Shown piece after piece: positions 44,409-53,649 of a stretch of DNA of 64,000 bases. The notes under the pieces were generated by a model. The model saw only the letters and a list, made by a program, of their open reading frames with translations, searched no databases and had not been told where the DNA came from. This DNA is from Paenibacillus sp. FSL H7-0331 (GTDB lineage: Bacteria > Bacillota > Bacilli > Paenibacillales > NBRC-103111). The position numbers were made by a program, and so were the translations under genes. The stretch is taken from positions 62,001-126,000 of the forward strand of contig NZ_MRTH01000003.1 in NCBI RefSeq assembly GCF_001956045.1, given 5' to 3'. Position 1 is the first letter of the stretch, and each line of letters opens with the position of its first letter.

Positions 44409-45371
44409 ATGACGCAAAATATGACGCGTGCCATACAGAGCAATCGGCCGGCAGCCAGACCGGCGAAGCCCCATTGGTTCAGGCACATAAGAAACAATCC
44501 GGGATTGTATTTAATGGTCGTGCCGGGAATCATCTACTTTGTCGTATTCCGCTATGTGCCTTTGCTCGGGAGCGCCATTGCATTTCAGGATTACAATATT
44601 TTCAAAGGTATAACGGACAGCAATTGGGTAGGCTTCAAGTGGTTCGAGCAAATGTATACGTTTCCAAATTTCAAGCGTCTGCTCGTAAATACATTGATCA
44701 TCAGCTTTTACCAATTGATCTTTGCCTTTCCGGCTCCGATCATATTGGCTTGCATGATGAACGAGCTTAGCCGTACCCGAATGAAGCAATGGATGCAGAC
44801 GATCCTGTATTTGCCACATTTCCTGTCGTGGACCATCATCTTCGCTCTCGTCTACTCGCTGCTGTCCTCGCAGTCGGGGCTGCTCAACCATTACTTGACG
44901 CAATGGGGAGGGACGGAAATCCATTTCCTGCAGGAGCCGGGATATTTCCGCACAATCGTCATCTCGACAGGCATGTGGAAGGAGATGGGCTGGGGAACCA
45001 TTATTTATCTGGCGGCGTTGGCTGGAGTTAACCCGTCGCTGTATGAGGCGGCTACTGTCGATGGAGCAGGGCGATGGAAGCAATTCCTGCATATTACAGC
45101 TCCCGAGCTTATACCGGCTACGATGATCCTGCTGCTGCTGAAGATCGGTCATATCCTGGATATCGGCTTCGAGCAAATCTATGTATTCCTCACCCCTGCC
45201 ACCTACTCGGTTGGCGATGTCATAGACACCTATGCCTATCGGGCCGGACTGCTGAACGGCCAGTACAGCTTCGCAACCGCCATCGGATTGTTCAAATCGA
45301 TTGTCGGGTTTCTGATGCTTGTGATTGCCAACCGGATAAGCAAAGCTACTACCGGCCAAGGGCTGTATTGA
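44409..45371 (+). CDS. ABC polysaccharide permease, LplB-like (second locus)
   Basis: 320 residues from ATG 44409, six bases after AAGGAGGG; the ATG at 44403 directly abuts that site. Hydrophilic head, then LYLMVVPGIIYFVVFRYVPLLG as helix 1; docking loop EAATVDGAGRWKQFLHI. The sequence context GDVIDTYAYRAGLLNGQYSFATA is typical for the LplB family. First gene of transporter-binding protein-kinase-regulator set. Confidence 0.9.
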   Translation: MTQNMTRAIQSNRPAARPAKPHWFRHIRNNPGLYLMVVPGIIYFVVFRYVPLLGSAIAFQDYNIFKGITDSNWVGFKWFEQMYTFPNFKRLLVNTLIISFYQLIFAFPAPIILACMMNELSRTRMKQWMQTILYLPHFLSWTIIFALVYSLLSSQSGLLNHYLTQWGGTEIHFLQEPGYFRTIVISTGMWKEMGWGTIIYLAALAGVNPSLYEAATVDGAGRWKQFLHITAPELIPATMILLLLKIGHILDIGFEQIYVFLTPATYSVGDVIDTYAYRAGLLNGQYSFATAIGLFKSIVGFLMLVIANRISKATTGQGLY

Positions 45372-45531
45372 GCGCAGCGGCGTTGACCACACTTGGCTAT
45401 TAGCAGAAAACTTGTCTCCCGTTATAAAATCCTGGGCCTGGGCAAAGTGTAACCCATTCACCGAAAGTAACACACCAGATGATGCTGGGATGGAACACTT
45501 ACTGCTCTTAGCATATAAGGAGGAACCGGCA

Positions 45532-46407
45532 ATGTATTCAAAATCATTCGGGGAACGCAGCTTTGACACGCTTAACGTTACGCTGCTGATTGGCGCCTGC
45601 CTGCTAATCATTATTCCCTTTGCCCATTTACTGGCGGCTTCCTTCAGTTCGAGGGAAGCGCTTATCCACAATCTTGTCACCTTCCTACCGGTTGACTCAA
45701 CGTTAGATAATTACTTGCTGGTATGGCACAATAAAGTGTTTTGGAATTCATTCCGCATTTCGTTGATCGTTACCATAGTGGGAACCGTAATTAACATGTA
45801 CTTTACGCTGCTAACGGCTTATCCGTTGTCGAGACCTACGTTTAAAGGGAAGAAGTGGATTCTGCTGGGGATCGTTTTCACCATGATATTCTCCGCTCCG
45901 CTTATTCCTATGTACCTTGTAGTGAAAAGCCTGGGCATGATGAACACGCTCTGGGCGATTATGATTCCCAATGCGATCGGCGCCTTTAATCTGATTCTGT
46001 GCATCACTTTCTTTCGAGGTTTGCCCGAAGAACTGACCGAAGCAGCCAAGATGGATGGAATGGGTGACAACGGGATATTGTGGCGCATCTTCATGCCGCT
46101 TTCGCTGCCGATCGTTATGACACTTACGCTCTTCTATGCCGTTGGCCATTGGAACAATTACATGGGACCGCTGTTCTTCATCACGGACTCTGGAATCAAG
46201 CCGCTCCAACTCTATCTGTACAGCCTACTTAGCCAGTTCAACACCCAGGATTCCTTCCTGAATATACCGGAATCCATTAGCGAATACTCTCCGCTCGGTA
46301 TTCAGATGGCCACGGTAGGAGTTGCTACGCTGCCTGTATTGATGATTTATCCATTCATTCAAAAGCACTTCATCCGAGGAGCTCTTCTTGGTTCAGTCAA
46401 GGAGTAA
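45532..46407 (+). CDS. ABC polysaccharide permease, LplC-like (second locus)
   Basis: 291 residues from ATG 45532, eight bases after AAGGAGG; the longer frame to 45412 has no site. Helix 1 is VTLLIGACLLIIIPFAHLLAASFSS in part; docking loop EAAKMDGMGDNGILWRIFMPL; C terminus PFIQKHFIRGALLGSVKE. The 160-base gap after the first permease is longer than usual but shows no terminator. Confidence 0.9.
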   Translation: MYSKSFGERSFDTLNVTLLIGACLLIIIPFAHLLAASFSSREALIHNLVTFLPVDSTLDNYLLVWHNKVFWNSFRISLIVTIVGTVINMYFTLLTAYPLSRPTFKGKKWILLGIVFTMIFSAPLIPMYLVVKSLGMMNTLWAIMIPNAIGAFNLILCITFFRGLPEELTEAAKMDGMGDNGILWRIFMPLSLPIVMTLTLFYAVGHWNNYMGPLFFITDSGIKPLQLYLYSLLSQFNTQDSFLNIPESISEYSPLGIQMATVGVATLPVLMIYPFIQKHFIRGALLGSVKE

Positions 46408-46491
46408 ACGAAGGAGCAAGCTGCCGGACAGATTATACCGTATATTGTCTTTTTAAGCAGATCAACTATCTTATATAGGGGGAATACGAGA

Positions 46492-48054
46492 TTGAACAAT
46501 TATGTTAACAGAAAATGGATGGGGGCACTTTCCATTATTGTATTAGGGTCAACGCTCGCGGCTTGCACAGGCGGGGAGACGGGCAAGAACCCGGAACCGG
46601 GAAAAGGCGAAGCTCCATCAGCCAGCTCTAAACCGGTTACGTTAAAAGCATTCGAGACGGACATTAATAATCCGATTCCTCCAGGCAATTCCATGAGCAT
46701 TCCCACGATTGCATATCTCGGCAACAAAACGAACACCATCCTTGATGTAACCTTCTTGTCTCACGGCAAATACAACGAGCAATTGCGCCTGAAAATGGCC
46801 GCAGGGGAGTATCCCGACTTCTATTGGACTGGAGGGTTCGCCAATGAGGAGACACTGGCCAACGGAATGGTGCTGCCGCTCAACGAATTGATCGACAAAC
46901 ATGGGCCGAATCTGAAGAAAGTTATACCTCAATCCGCCTGGGATGCCGTTACACTCAAGGGCCAGATTATGGCGATCCCGAGATTCTCAGGAGGGGGGAC
47001 GGATACGGATCGGCTTATCTATGTGCGGAAGGATTATTTAGACAAGGTAGGAGCAAAAATTCCTTCGACCTCCGATGAATTCCTCGACATGCTGAGACTG
47101 TTGAGGGACAAAGATCCGGATGGCAATGGCAAGGATGATACCATTCCATTCAGTGGAAGGCAAAGCTTTGGCTGGATGGAGAATATATTCGGGATGTGGG
47201 GCGTCGACCCTTCGGCGAATATACTCTACAATAACGAGATTATACCCGGCTATCTGCACCCTAACATGAAGCCTGCGCTTGAGTTCATCAGGACCATGTA
47301 CAAGGAAAAGCTGTTGGATCAGGAGTTCCTATCCAATACGGGCAGCATATTTACTCAGAAGCTGAATTCGGGACAGGCAGCCTCTTATAACCACACGGTC
47401 GAGCAGATTGCCGACTTCCAGAAGGCGATACAGGATGCCAACAAGAATCACAAGGTGGATGTCGTGGCGATCCCTACCCCGAAGGGTAAAGGGTATACGG
47501 GACCGGTCGGCAACCGGAAATATCCGTTCGGAGTCTCAACCATCGTCATGAAAACCACGAAGCATCCTGTCGAGGTGATCAAGCTGTTCGACTGGATTGC
47601 TTCGGAGGAAGGGCAAGTGTATGTTGATATCGGCATCGAAGGAGATACTTACCGAAAGGAAGGTGACAAATACATTTATGATTCGGCAAACGACAAAAAC
47701 AAGGCGAACTTGCGCTCCGTCTTCGCGGTGACTCCCCTTTATTTCAACAAACAGACCATTCAGGCGCGGTATTCCCCTGAAGCGATGAAGCGCATTGATC
47801 AGGCTTACGAAATCGCCCGGAAGGAAGGGCTGCCCAATCCTACAGTTGCGATGCCCAAGCCGAAGGCACTATCCGAAAACCCGGAGCTAAGCTGGTATTC
47901 GAGCAGTATGATCCAGGAGACGATGACGAAGATTGTATATGGAGAGTTGCCAGTTGATTACTTTGATACCTTTGTACAGGACATCAGGAAACAAGGCGGA
48001 AATCAATTGATCAAGGAAATGACCGAATGGTATAACAATAACAAAACCAAATAG
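46492..48054 (+). CDS. Extracellular solute-binding lipoprotein, LplA-like (second locus)
   Basis: 520 residues, TTG start nine bases after AGGGGG. Lipobox TLAAC with Cys at about residue 25. Mature part contains EYPDFYWTGGF, a DPDGNGKDDTIPFSG calcium-loop-like stretch, and many Trp/Tyr, as in binders of oligosaccharides. Feeds the two permeases before it. Followed by a stable hairpin and then the kinase gene. Confidence 0.9.
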   Translation: MNNYVNRKWMGALSIIVLGSTLAACTGGETGKNPEPGKGEAPSASSKPVTLKAFETDINNPIPPGNSMSIPTIAYLGNKTNTILDVTFLSHGKYNEQLRLKMAAGEYPDFYWTGGFANEETLANGMVLPLNELIDKHGPNLKKVIPQSAWDAVTLKGQIMAIPRFSGGGTDTDRLIYVRKDYLDKVGAKIPSTSDEFLDMLRLLRDKDPDGNGKDDTIPFSGRQSFGWMENIFGMWGVDPSANILYNNEIIPGYLHPNMKPALEFIRTMYKEKLLDQEFLSNTGSIFTQKLNSGQAASYNHTVEQIADFQKAIQDANKNHKVDVVAIPTPKGKGYTGPVGNRKYPFGVSTIVMKTTKHPVEVIKLFDWIASEEGQVYVDIGIEGDTYRKEGDKYIYDSANDKNKANLRSVFAVTPLYFNKQTIQARYSPEAMKRIDQAYEIARKEGLPNPTVAMPKPKALSENPELSWYSSSMIQETMTKIVYGELPVDYFDTFVQDIRKQGGNQLIKEMTEWYNNNKTK

Positions 48055-48069
48055 GTTTGCACCTGCCTG

Positions 48070-48100
48070 CATACAGTCCCGGGAAATTCGGGGCTGTATG
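48070..48100 (+). other. Strong intercistronic hairpin between binding-protein and kinase genes
   Basis: CATACAG-TCCCG (from 48070) pairs with CGGGG-CTGTATG (to 48100). It has no T run, and an outer GTTTGC/GCAAAC pairing can enclose it. It probably stabilises the 3' end of the transporter message or reduces read-through, so that little kinase and regulator is made for much binding protein. Confidence 0.6.
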
Positions 48101-48216
48101 TTCCATGTGGGAGGAGCAAACTGTTGTAAGAGGGATGCCTGGATTTGCCACTGCTGCAGAATAACTGTAGACTTATTTCATAAAAAGACAGCTTTGAGCA
48201 GAAAGAAGTGGACACC

Positions 48217-49995
48217 ATGAAGGTGCTGCAATTCATCAGAGAATCGATCAAGAGAAAGATTATCCTTCTTTTTGTAACCGTGATTCTCTTTATCGCTTCT
48301 ACGGTAGGTATTGTTCAATATGTGCTCACTTCTTCAATGCTTCAGCTGGATCTTGAGAAATATAGCAGACAGATGCTGGAGCAAGCCAATTTGAATATTA
48401 ATCGTTACCTCAAGGAGTATGAACAAGCGTTCCTGTTCATAGAAGGAAGCGATGAATTTTATCAGTGGACAAGGCAGCAGGACAGGTTCACTTCAACCTA
48501 CTTGCGGCTGTACAATCTGGTCTACCAAAACTCGGTGCAGCCCTTCGTGATGCAGCACCCCGAGGTGGCTTCCATATCCTTGCTTAATTCTTACGGGAAT
48601 GAGCTTCGCTATAATCCGGTTCTTCCCTTCAAGCTTGGGTACTCCCTGGCGGAGCGAGTGAAGGAGCAGCCTGTGACAGATGCCCGCTCGACGACCTTCA
48701 TAGTCAAGCGGTCTACCGATTACGAAGGCAAACCGATTGTTGTATTAACGCTGTTCAAAAAATTGGACTACTATGGAAATCATTCATACATTCAAATGGA
48801 TATAAGCGTTAAACCTATACTGAACATTCTGGAACGGATGAACGATGGCAACCATAACTCACGCTATATAATGGATTCGGAGGGAACCATCGTGGCGCAT
48901 CCTGTTGAAGAGGCTATATTCACATCTGTCCCATCTCCCTTGCTCACAAGAATGTCAGGCATGGAATCCGGCGCTTTTCTGGACCCTGACTCCAGACAGT
49001 TCGTGGTATTCGCCTCCATTCCTGATACTCCCGGCTGGAAATCTGTAATTGAGGTTCCTTACAAGGAAGCTGCACGCACGATCTACCTTGTGCGTGACGT
49101 AACGTTGATGGTAACGGGTATCGGTATCGGGGTTACGGTACTGATGCTCTTCATTATGACCTCTTCCATGACCCGGAGAATTGTTTTATTAAAAAAGCAG
49201 TTGCTGAACACCAAGATCGGTTATTTTGTCCCGGGCCCGGAAGTGGGCGGAATAGATGAAATCGCCCACCTGGGGCATGCATTCAATGATATGCTGGCTC
49301 GCATGGATGCCTCTATCGACGAATTGGCCCATACCCGGGCGCGGGAGCAGATCGCTCTGTTCACCGCTGTACAGTCGCAAATTCATTCGCACTTTTTATA
49401 TAATTCTTTAGAGACGATCAATGCTATGGCAAGCCTGTCCGGCATGAAGCCGATCGAAGATGCCGTTGTGTCGCTATCTTCTATGATTCGTTACTCCTCC
49501 CGTATTCGCGATATTACTGTCACGCTCAGAGATGAGATTGAGCACACGAAGCATTACCTCAATATGGCCTGCATCCGGTTCGAATCGATTACGTACAACT
49601 ATAAGACGGAAGCGGCCGTGCTTTCTGCGCATTGTCCGAAACTGATTCTTCAGCCTGTTCTGGAAAATGCCATCAAGCACAATCTAGAGAAATACGGACG
49701 TTCCATCCACATCGACATATCCATGAGAAGTTGGTTCGGCCGGTATGTCCGGATTTGCATTCGCGATAATGGCGCAGGCATCCCACAGGCTGAGTTGTTC
49801 GAATTGCGGGAACGTATTTCACGTGGAAGCCTTGATATTCCAGAGGGCGACCAGAGCATAGGCTTACCGAATATTGCTTACCGCATTAAGCAGTTCTATA
49901 AAGGTTATGGTCTGCAGGCCAAAATAGTTGTCAGCAATTGCCGTTCTGGCAACGGCGTTAAGGTTCACCTTATACTGCCGATTCTACCGGCATAA
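48217..49995 (+). CDS. Sensor histidine kinase, YesM type (second locus)
   Basis: 592 residues from ATG 48217 (GTG at 48208 overlaps the AAAGAAGTGG site). Helix 1 IILLFVTVILFIASTVGI, an extracytoplasmic Cache-like region to about 290 (DARSTTFIVKRSTDYEG, RYIMDSEGTIVAHP), helix 2 VTGIGIGVTVLMLFIMTS, HAMP, phospho-His in VQSQIHSHFLYNSLETI, where the usual QINPHF reads QIHSHF, and ATPase boxes VLENAIKHNLE and IRDNGAGIP. Works with the response regulator 20 bases downstream. Confidence 0.9.
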   Translation: MKVLQFIRESIKRKIILLFVTVILFIASTVGIVQYVLTSSMLQLDLEKYSRQMLEQANLNINRYLKEYEQAFLFIEGSDEFYQWTRQQDRFTSTYLRLYNLVYQNSVQPFVMQHPEVASISLLNSYGNELRYNPVLPFKLGYSLAERVKEQPVTDARSTTFIVKRSTDYEGKPIVVLTLFKKLDYYGNHSYIQMDISVKPILNILERMNDGNHNSRYIMDSEGTIVAHPVEEAIFTSVPSPLLTRMSGMESGAFLDPDSRQFVVFASIPDTPGWKSVIEVPYKEAARTIYLVRDVTLMVTGIGIGVTVLMLFIMTSSMTRRIVLLKKQLLNTKIGYFVPGPEVGGIDEIAHLGHAFNDMLARMDASIDELAHTRAREQIALFTAVQSQIHSHFLYNSLETINAMASLSGMKPIEDAVVSLSSMIRYSSRIRDITVTLRDEIEHTKHYLNMACIRFESITYNYKTEAAVLSAHCPKLILQPVLENAIKHNLEKYGRSIHIDISMRSWFGRYVRICIRDNGAGIPQAELFELRERISRGSLDIPEGDQSIGLPNIAYRIKQFYKGYGLQAKIVVSNCRSGNGVKVHLILPILPA

Positions 49996-50015
49996 AAGCG
50001 AAGGGAGGGGTAGCA

Positions 50016-51107
50016 ATGTTATTCTGTCTAATCGTGGATGATGAGAAGTGGATACGCAACGGGCTGGTGAATCGGGTGAACGAGTACGCTGACTTTTCCG
50101 CTGTCAGTACTGCTCATAATGGACAGGTGGCACTGGAATGGCTGCAGGGCAACTACGCAGATATTCTCATCACCGATGTGCGAATGCCGAACATGGACGG
50201 TCTGGAGCTAGTACGGCGCATCAACGGACAATTTCCCTGGATGAGATCGATTCTTATATCCAGCTACGATGATTTTGAATATGCCAAACGGGGTATCTTG
50301 CTCGGCACAATCGACTATATCGTAAAGCCGGTCAAACAATCGGACCTTGAACAGGCGCTGCAGGCTGCAGCAGGACAACTGCGCTCGATACGAACGAACG
50401 AGGCGCGGTCGCTTATGCTGAAGAATTACAATTCAGCCGGGGGGCTGCTGGCCAGATGGCAGGAATACCCGGGTAATCAGCAAGTCCTGTCACTGCCTCT
50501 GCTGGTAATCGATACGTTCCATTTATTAGAATCATGGGTAGGTGAACGAGTGGAGCTGCTGCTGGCTCTCGCCGATGAATGGATCGCCGGGGTAGTCGCC
50601 GTCCGGAAAACTGAGGGGGTATTCGAGTGGATGGCCGAGGAGCATGACCGCTCTCCCGTCCCTATCCTAGATGACCGGAGATTGTACTTCAGGCTTGTCG
50701 GCGTGTATCGGCTGGAACTGGCTATAGCCTGGTTCAACAGCCATGACGGAATGGCAGGCATCAACTCAGGCAGGCGCTCCATCGTAGATGTGAAGCGGTA
50801 TATTGAACGCAATTATCCCCACAAGCTAAGCCTGCAGCAAATCGCGGATGCCGTCAATATCAGCAAACCTTACTTGGCCAACGTATTCCGGCAGGAGACG
50901 GGAATGACGATATGGAACTATTTGACTGAGGTGAGAATGCGCGAAGCCAAAGAGCTGCTGCTTACTACTGACAAGAGGCTAAGCGATGTAGCGGAAGCAG
51001 TTGGTTATAGTGACAGCGCGCATTTTGCCAAAGTATTTAAGTCTTATTACGGAATGAACTCCACAGAGTTGAAAAATCGCTTATCCAGATGCGGCGCAGA
51101 ACCATAA
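50016..51107 (+). CDS. Response regulator, short YesN type (second locus)
   Basis: 363 residues, ATG behind GAAGGGAGGGG. Receiver domain with Asp8-Asp9, phospho-acceptor Asp54 (ITDVRMP) and IVKPVK; the middle region is only about 130 residues, much shorter than in the other two YesN proteins here; C-terminal AraC HTH from about 262 (LSLQQIADAVNISKPYLANVF and LSDVAEAVGYSDSAHFAKVFK). Should activate the transporter operon at 44.4 kb. Confidence 0.9.
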   Translation: MLFCLIVDDEKWIRNGLVNRVNEYADFSAVSTAHNGQVALEWLQGNYADILITDVRMPNMDGLELVRRINGQFPWMRSILISSYDDFEYAKRGILLGTIDYIVKPVKQSDLEQALQAAAGQLRSIRTNEARSLMLKNYNSAGGLLARWQEYPGNQQVLSLPLLVIDTFHLLESWVGERVELLLALADEWIAGVVAVRKTEGVFEWMAEEHDRSPVPILDDRRLYFRLVGVYRLELAIAWFNSHDGMAGINSGRRSIVDVKRYIERNYPHKLSLQQIADAVNISKPYLANVFRQETGMTIWNYLTEVRMREAKELLLTTDKRLSDVAEAVGYSDSAHFAKVFKSYYGMNSTELKNRLSRCGAEP

Positions 51108-51109
51108 TA

Positions 51110-51163
51110 AAGGCTATATATGGACCGGACATACCCTGGCCGGTCCGTATATAGCCTTCTTTT
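51110..51163. terminator. Strong bidirectional terminator between convergent operons
   Basis: A 19-base stem, AAGGCTATATATGGACCGG (51110-51128) against 51140-51158 with one mismatch, closes an 11-base loop and is followed by CTTTT; the A side precedes it. Shared by the regulator (plus) and the ADP-ribosylglycohydrolase operon (minus). Confidence 0.88.
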
Positions 51164-51209
51164 AATGCCTGGATGAGCTCTATTCCTGTCAGTCCGCGAG
51201 CTTGTCTTG

Positions 51210-52589
51210 TCAGCCGCGTATTTTGTTGAACACCTCATAGGTCCGTTTCGCGCATTCGGAGATGGAAATTGGATGGAAGCCTGACACATCGGCATAGAGT
51301 GTATCGTTCAACGGCTGCGTCCATTTTGTCGGCAGCCTTTCTGCTCCGAGCGACGCGCCCATAATGGATCCGACGGTAGCTCCGTTGCAATCGGTGTCCC
51401 AACCGCCCAGCACCGATGTTGCAATCGCCAACTCGAAATCTCCCTTGGCAAAAATGATTGATGCCGCCACAAGCGCAGCATTATTGTTCGTATGAACTGG
51501 ATGATAATGCTTGAATGCCTCCCATATGCGATCAACCAGTTGGAGTTGATCCGTTGCCTCTCGTGCAATAGAAACTGCCAGCTCAATGTCATGCGCAAGC
51601 CGGCAATTGCGCGGGATTTCGCTTAGTCCGATCCTAACGATACGCTCGGGGTCACTTTCGACGAAAGCTGCTGCAATCATCGCTGCACAAAACATTTCTC
51701 CATAAATGCCATTCTTCACATGCGAGAACGAGGCATCGCGCCAAGCGAGATCGGCGGCAAGCTCGGGATTGCCAGCCGCTCCATAAGCGAAGCCATCGGC
51801 CCGAATTTGAGCTCCGATCCATTCGCGATAAGGATTCAAATACGTGCGGACCCAATCCTTGCGTTCTTCCCAATTATCCGGTCTTTCTGCCTTCTGGTGG
51901 GAGGTTGCCTGCGTAAAGTTCAGATAGGCTTGCGTTTCAGCTGTGCATACCTGCCTATAGGTAAGCCGGCTATGCCACAGCTTCCCGATGTCGTAGGAAT
52001 CGAAATCAATTCCGCGCTCTTCGAGCATAATCAGCCCGAGTACGGTATACCGAATATCATCGTCCGTCTCCATGAAGCGGATATGTTCTCTGGTGCTCTT
52101 CAGGCTGGCGGATGCAAGGAACAGGCCGTGTTCCTTCTCGGCGCGGGATTCAAGCGGAGTGTAGCCGCGAATCGGCCAGGCATCGGCACCCTCGAACCAG
52201 AGCTGCACGTTGCGCCAGCCAGGATTGCCGCCTGTACCACCCATATAATGCCATGCCTCCAGAGGCTTACCCAGAGCGCAGCCGACACTCCGCCCCAGCC
52301 ATGCCCCATAGAACTTGTCCTGCCACTGCGCTTCATCGAGCGTATCGCTTAGCTGGCGAGGTCCCTCTGGACGCAGTAAGCGAATCTCGTTTAACTCCGA
52401 CGGCTCCTCATAAGGATAATCACTGCGGATCGGCAACGCCATAAGTTCATTGTAGATTGCCATCAGCTTCTCCTGATCTGTGCCTGCTGCCTCGACTCTC
52501 TCCGCATACCCTTCGACATCGCAGCCTTCCTCACTTCTCTGCACTACTTCGTTCTGTACCAGTGTATCAAGCAATGTCCAACCCGCCAT
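51210..52589 (-). CDS. ADP-ribosylglycohydrolase family protein
   Basis: 459 residues from ATG 52589, with GGAGGG before it; an in-frame TTG five codons earlier overlaps that site. ADP-ribosylglycohydrolase fold: FYGAWLGRSVGCALGKPLEAW, METDDDIRYTVLGLIML with the first metal-binding Asp/Thr cluster, and WDTDCNGATVGSIMGASLG, the second magnesium site. The usual family removes ADP-ribose from proteins or from small molecules. Genes like this also appear in sugar operons of Paenibacillus, where the true substrate may be an N-glycoside or nucleoside. Second gene of a minus-strand operon behind an AraC regulator. Confidence 0.87.
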   Translation of the reverse strand: MAGWTLLDTLVQNEVVQRSEEGCDVEGYAERVEAAGTDQEKLMAIYNELMALPIRSDYPYEEPSELNEIRLLRPEGPRQLSDTLDEAQWQDKFYGAWLGRSVGCALGKPLEAWHYMGGTGGNPGWRNVQLWFEGADAWPIRGYTPLESRAEKEHGLFLASASLKSTREHIRFMETDDDIRYTVLGLIMLEERGIDFDSYDIGKLWHSRLTYRQVCTAETQAYLNFTQATSHQKAERPDNWEERKDWVRTYLNPYREWIGAQIRADGFAYGAAGNPELAADLAWRDASFSHVKNGIYGEMFCAAMIAAAFVESDPERIVRIGLSEIPRNCRLAHDIELAVSIAREATDQLQLVDRIWEAFKHYHPVHTNNNAALVAASIIFAKGDFELAIATSVLGGWDTDCNGATVGSIMGASLGAERLPTKWTQPLNDTLYADVSGFHPISISECAKRTYEVFNKIRG

Positions 52590-52650
52590 ATGGTTTCCCT
52601 CCAAATATAATGATTCGTTACTGTTTCAGTATACTTGCGGCCGGATCGAC

Positions 52651-53532
52651 TCATCTACTCAACGGTTCAGTCGTATTCTCAAAAATTGCGTGAACGGAAT
52701 ATTGCTTGCGATAATCCAGGGGAGCAAGACCAACGGAGCGCACGAACAGACGGTAGAAAGAGGGCACGCTTTGGAACCCGCTTTCGAAGCAGACATCCAC
52801 TGCGCTGTGATTTGTACTGATGAGCAGCCGCTTCGCTTCGTTGATGCGCAGTTGCAGCAGGTGCTCCTTGAAGCTGCGACCGAGTTCCTGCTGGAACAGG
52901 TGGCTGGCTCGCGAGGGGCTGATTCGGAGGACTTTGGCAACATCACCCAGTTCTATCGGCTCCCGGAAGCGTTGGTCGATCAGAACAAGAGCCGGACGTA
53001 TGCGCCGGAACGAATCCGTGAGCCGATTCCACTCGTTCATCGACAAGCCTGCCGCATAGTGGCGCAGGAAGAGAACGCATAGATCCAGCAAGGCGCTCTT
53101 GGCCATACTCCGGTATCCTTCCTGCTTGTCGGTAAGCTCTTTGGATATCTTCTCGATCAGCGCTCCTATCGGCGCAGCCAAAGGGGAAGCTGCAGGTATG
53201 CGATTGTCGAAATGATCGGAGCGGTAGGCAAACGGCAGCAGAAGCGCTTCCTCCTCATCCAGCAGCAGTATCGGATCGAAATTGATGAAGATGTACGTAC
53301 TCGGATCGTTCTCATTCGATCTGGCGATATGGAGCTCCAAATTATTCACGATGAATATATCGCCCGGAACGACCTCATAGTTTTTCTCACCGAAGTAAAA
53401 AATGCCTCTGCCGGAAACGCAGAGGCCGATCTCCAAGCTGGAATGATAATGCAATGGCTTTGCCGTTACGCTCGGTGTCCAACGGAAAGCATTGATCGGG
53501 ATGCTATGCTCGTAAGTAATTGTCAGCTTCAT
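52651..53532 (-). CDS. AraC-family transcriptional regulator (cupin plus HTH)
   Basis: 293 residues from ATG 53532, with TGAGGTTGG before it. Cupin part: LHYHSSLEIGLCVSGRGIFYF in part and PGDIFIVNNLELH; C-terminal HTH from about 190: IELGDVAKVLRISPSRASHLFQ and AVDVCFESGFQSVPSFYRLF. It lies 61 bases upstream of the ADP-ribosylglycohydrolase gene on the same strand and probably regulates it in response to a small sugar-like ligand. Confidence 0.88.
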   Translation of the reverse strand: MKLTITYEHSIPINAFRWTPSVTAKPLHYHSSLEIGLCVSGRGIFYFGEKNYEVVPGDIFIVNNLELHIARSNENDPSTYIFINFDPILLLDEEEALLLPFAYRSDHFDNRIPAASPLAAPIGALIEKISKELTDKQEGYRSMAKSALLDLCVLFLRHYAAGLSMNEWNRLTDSFRRIRPALVLIDQRFREPIELGDVAKVLRISPSRASHLFQQELGRSFKEHLLQLRINEAKRLLISTNHSAVDVCFESGFQSVPSFYRLFVRSVGLAPLDYRKQYSVHAIFENTTEPLSR

Positions 53533-53649
53533 TAATGAACCAACCTCAAGGAATAGAATGGTATCAGCGAACAACAGTTTGACCGCTACATTCTCATTCT
53601 ATCACGTGGCCGGGAACAGCGCTAGGATGTGTTGTCAAACTAAAAAAAA

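Noticed and set aside
44511..45680. Long antisense open frame (389 codons, minus strand) across the LplB/LplC genes
   Set aside because: It is the complement of two clear permease genes, has no ribosome binding site, and its translation lacks any recognisable domain.
51720..53082. Plus-strand frames of about 200 codons opposite the ADP-ribosylglycohydrolase and AraC genes
   Set aside because: Caused by the G+C-rich third positions of the minus-strand genes; no ribosome binding sites.
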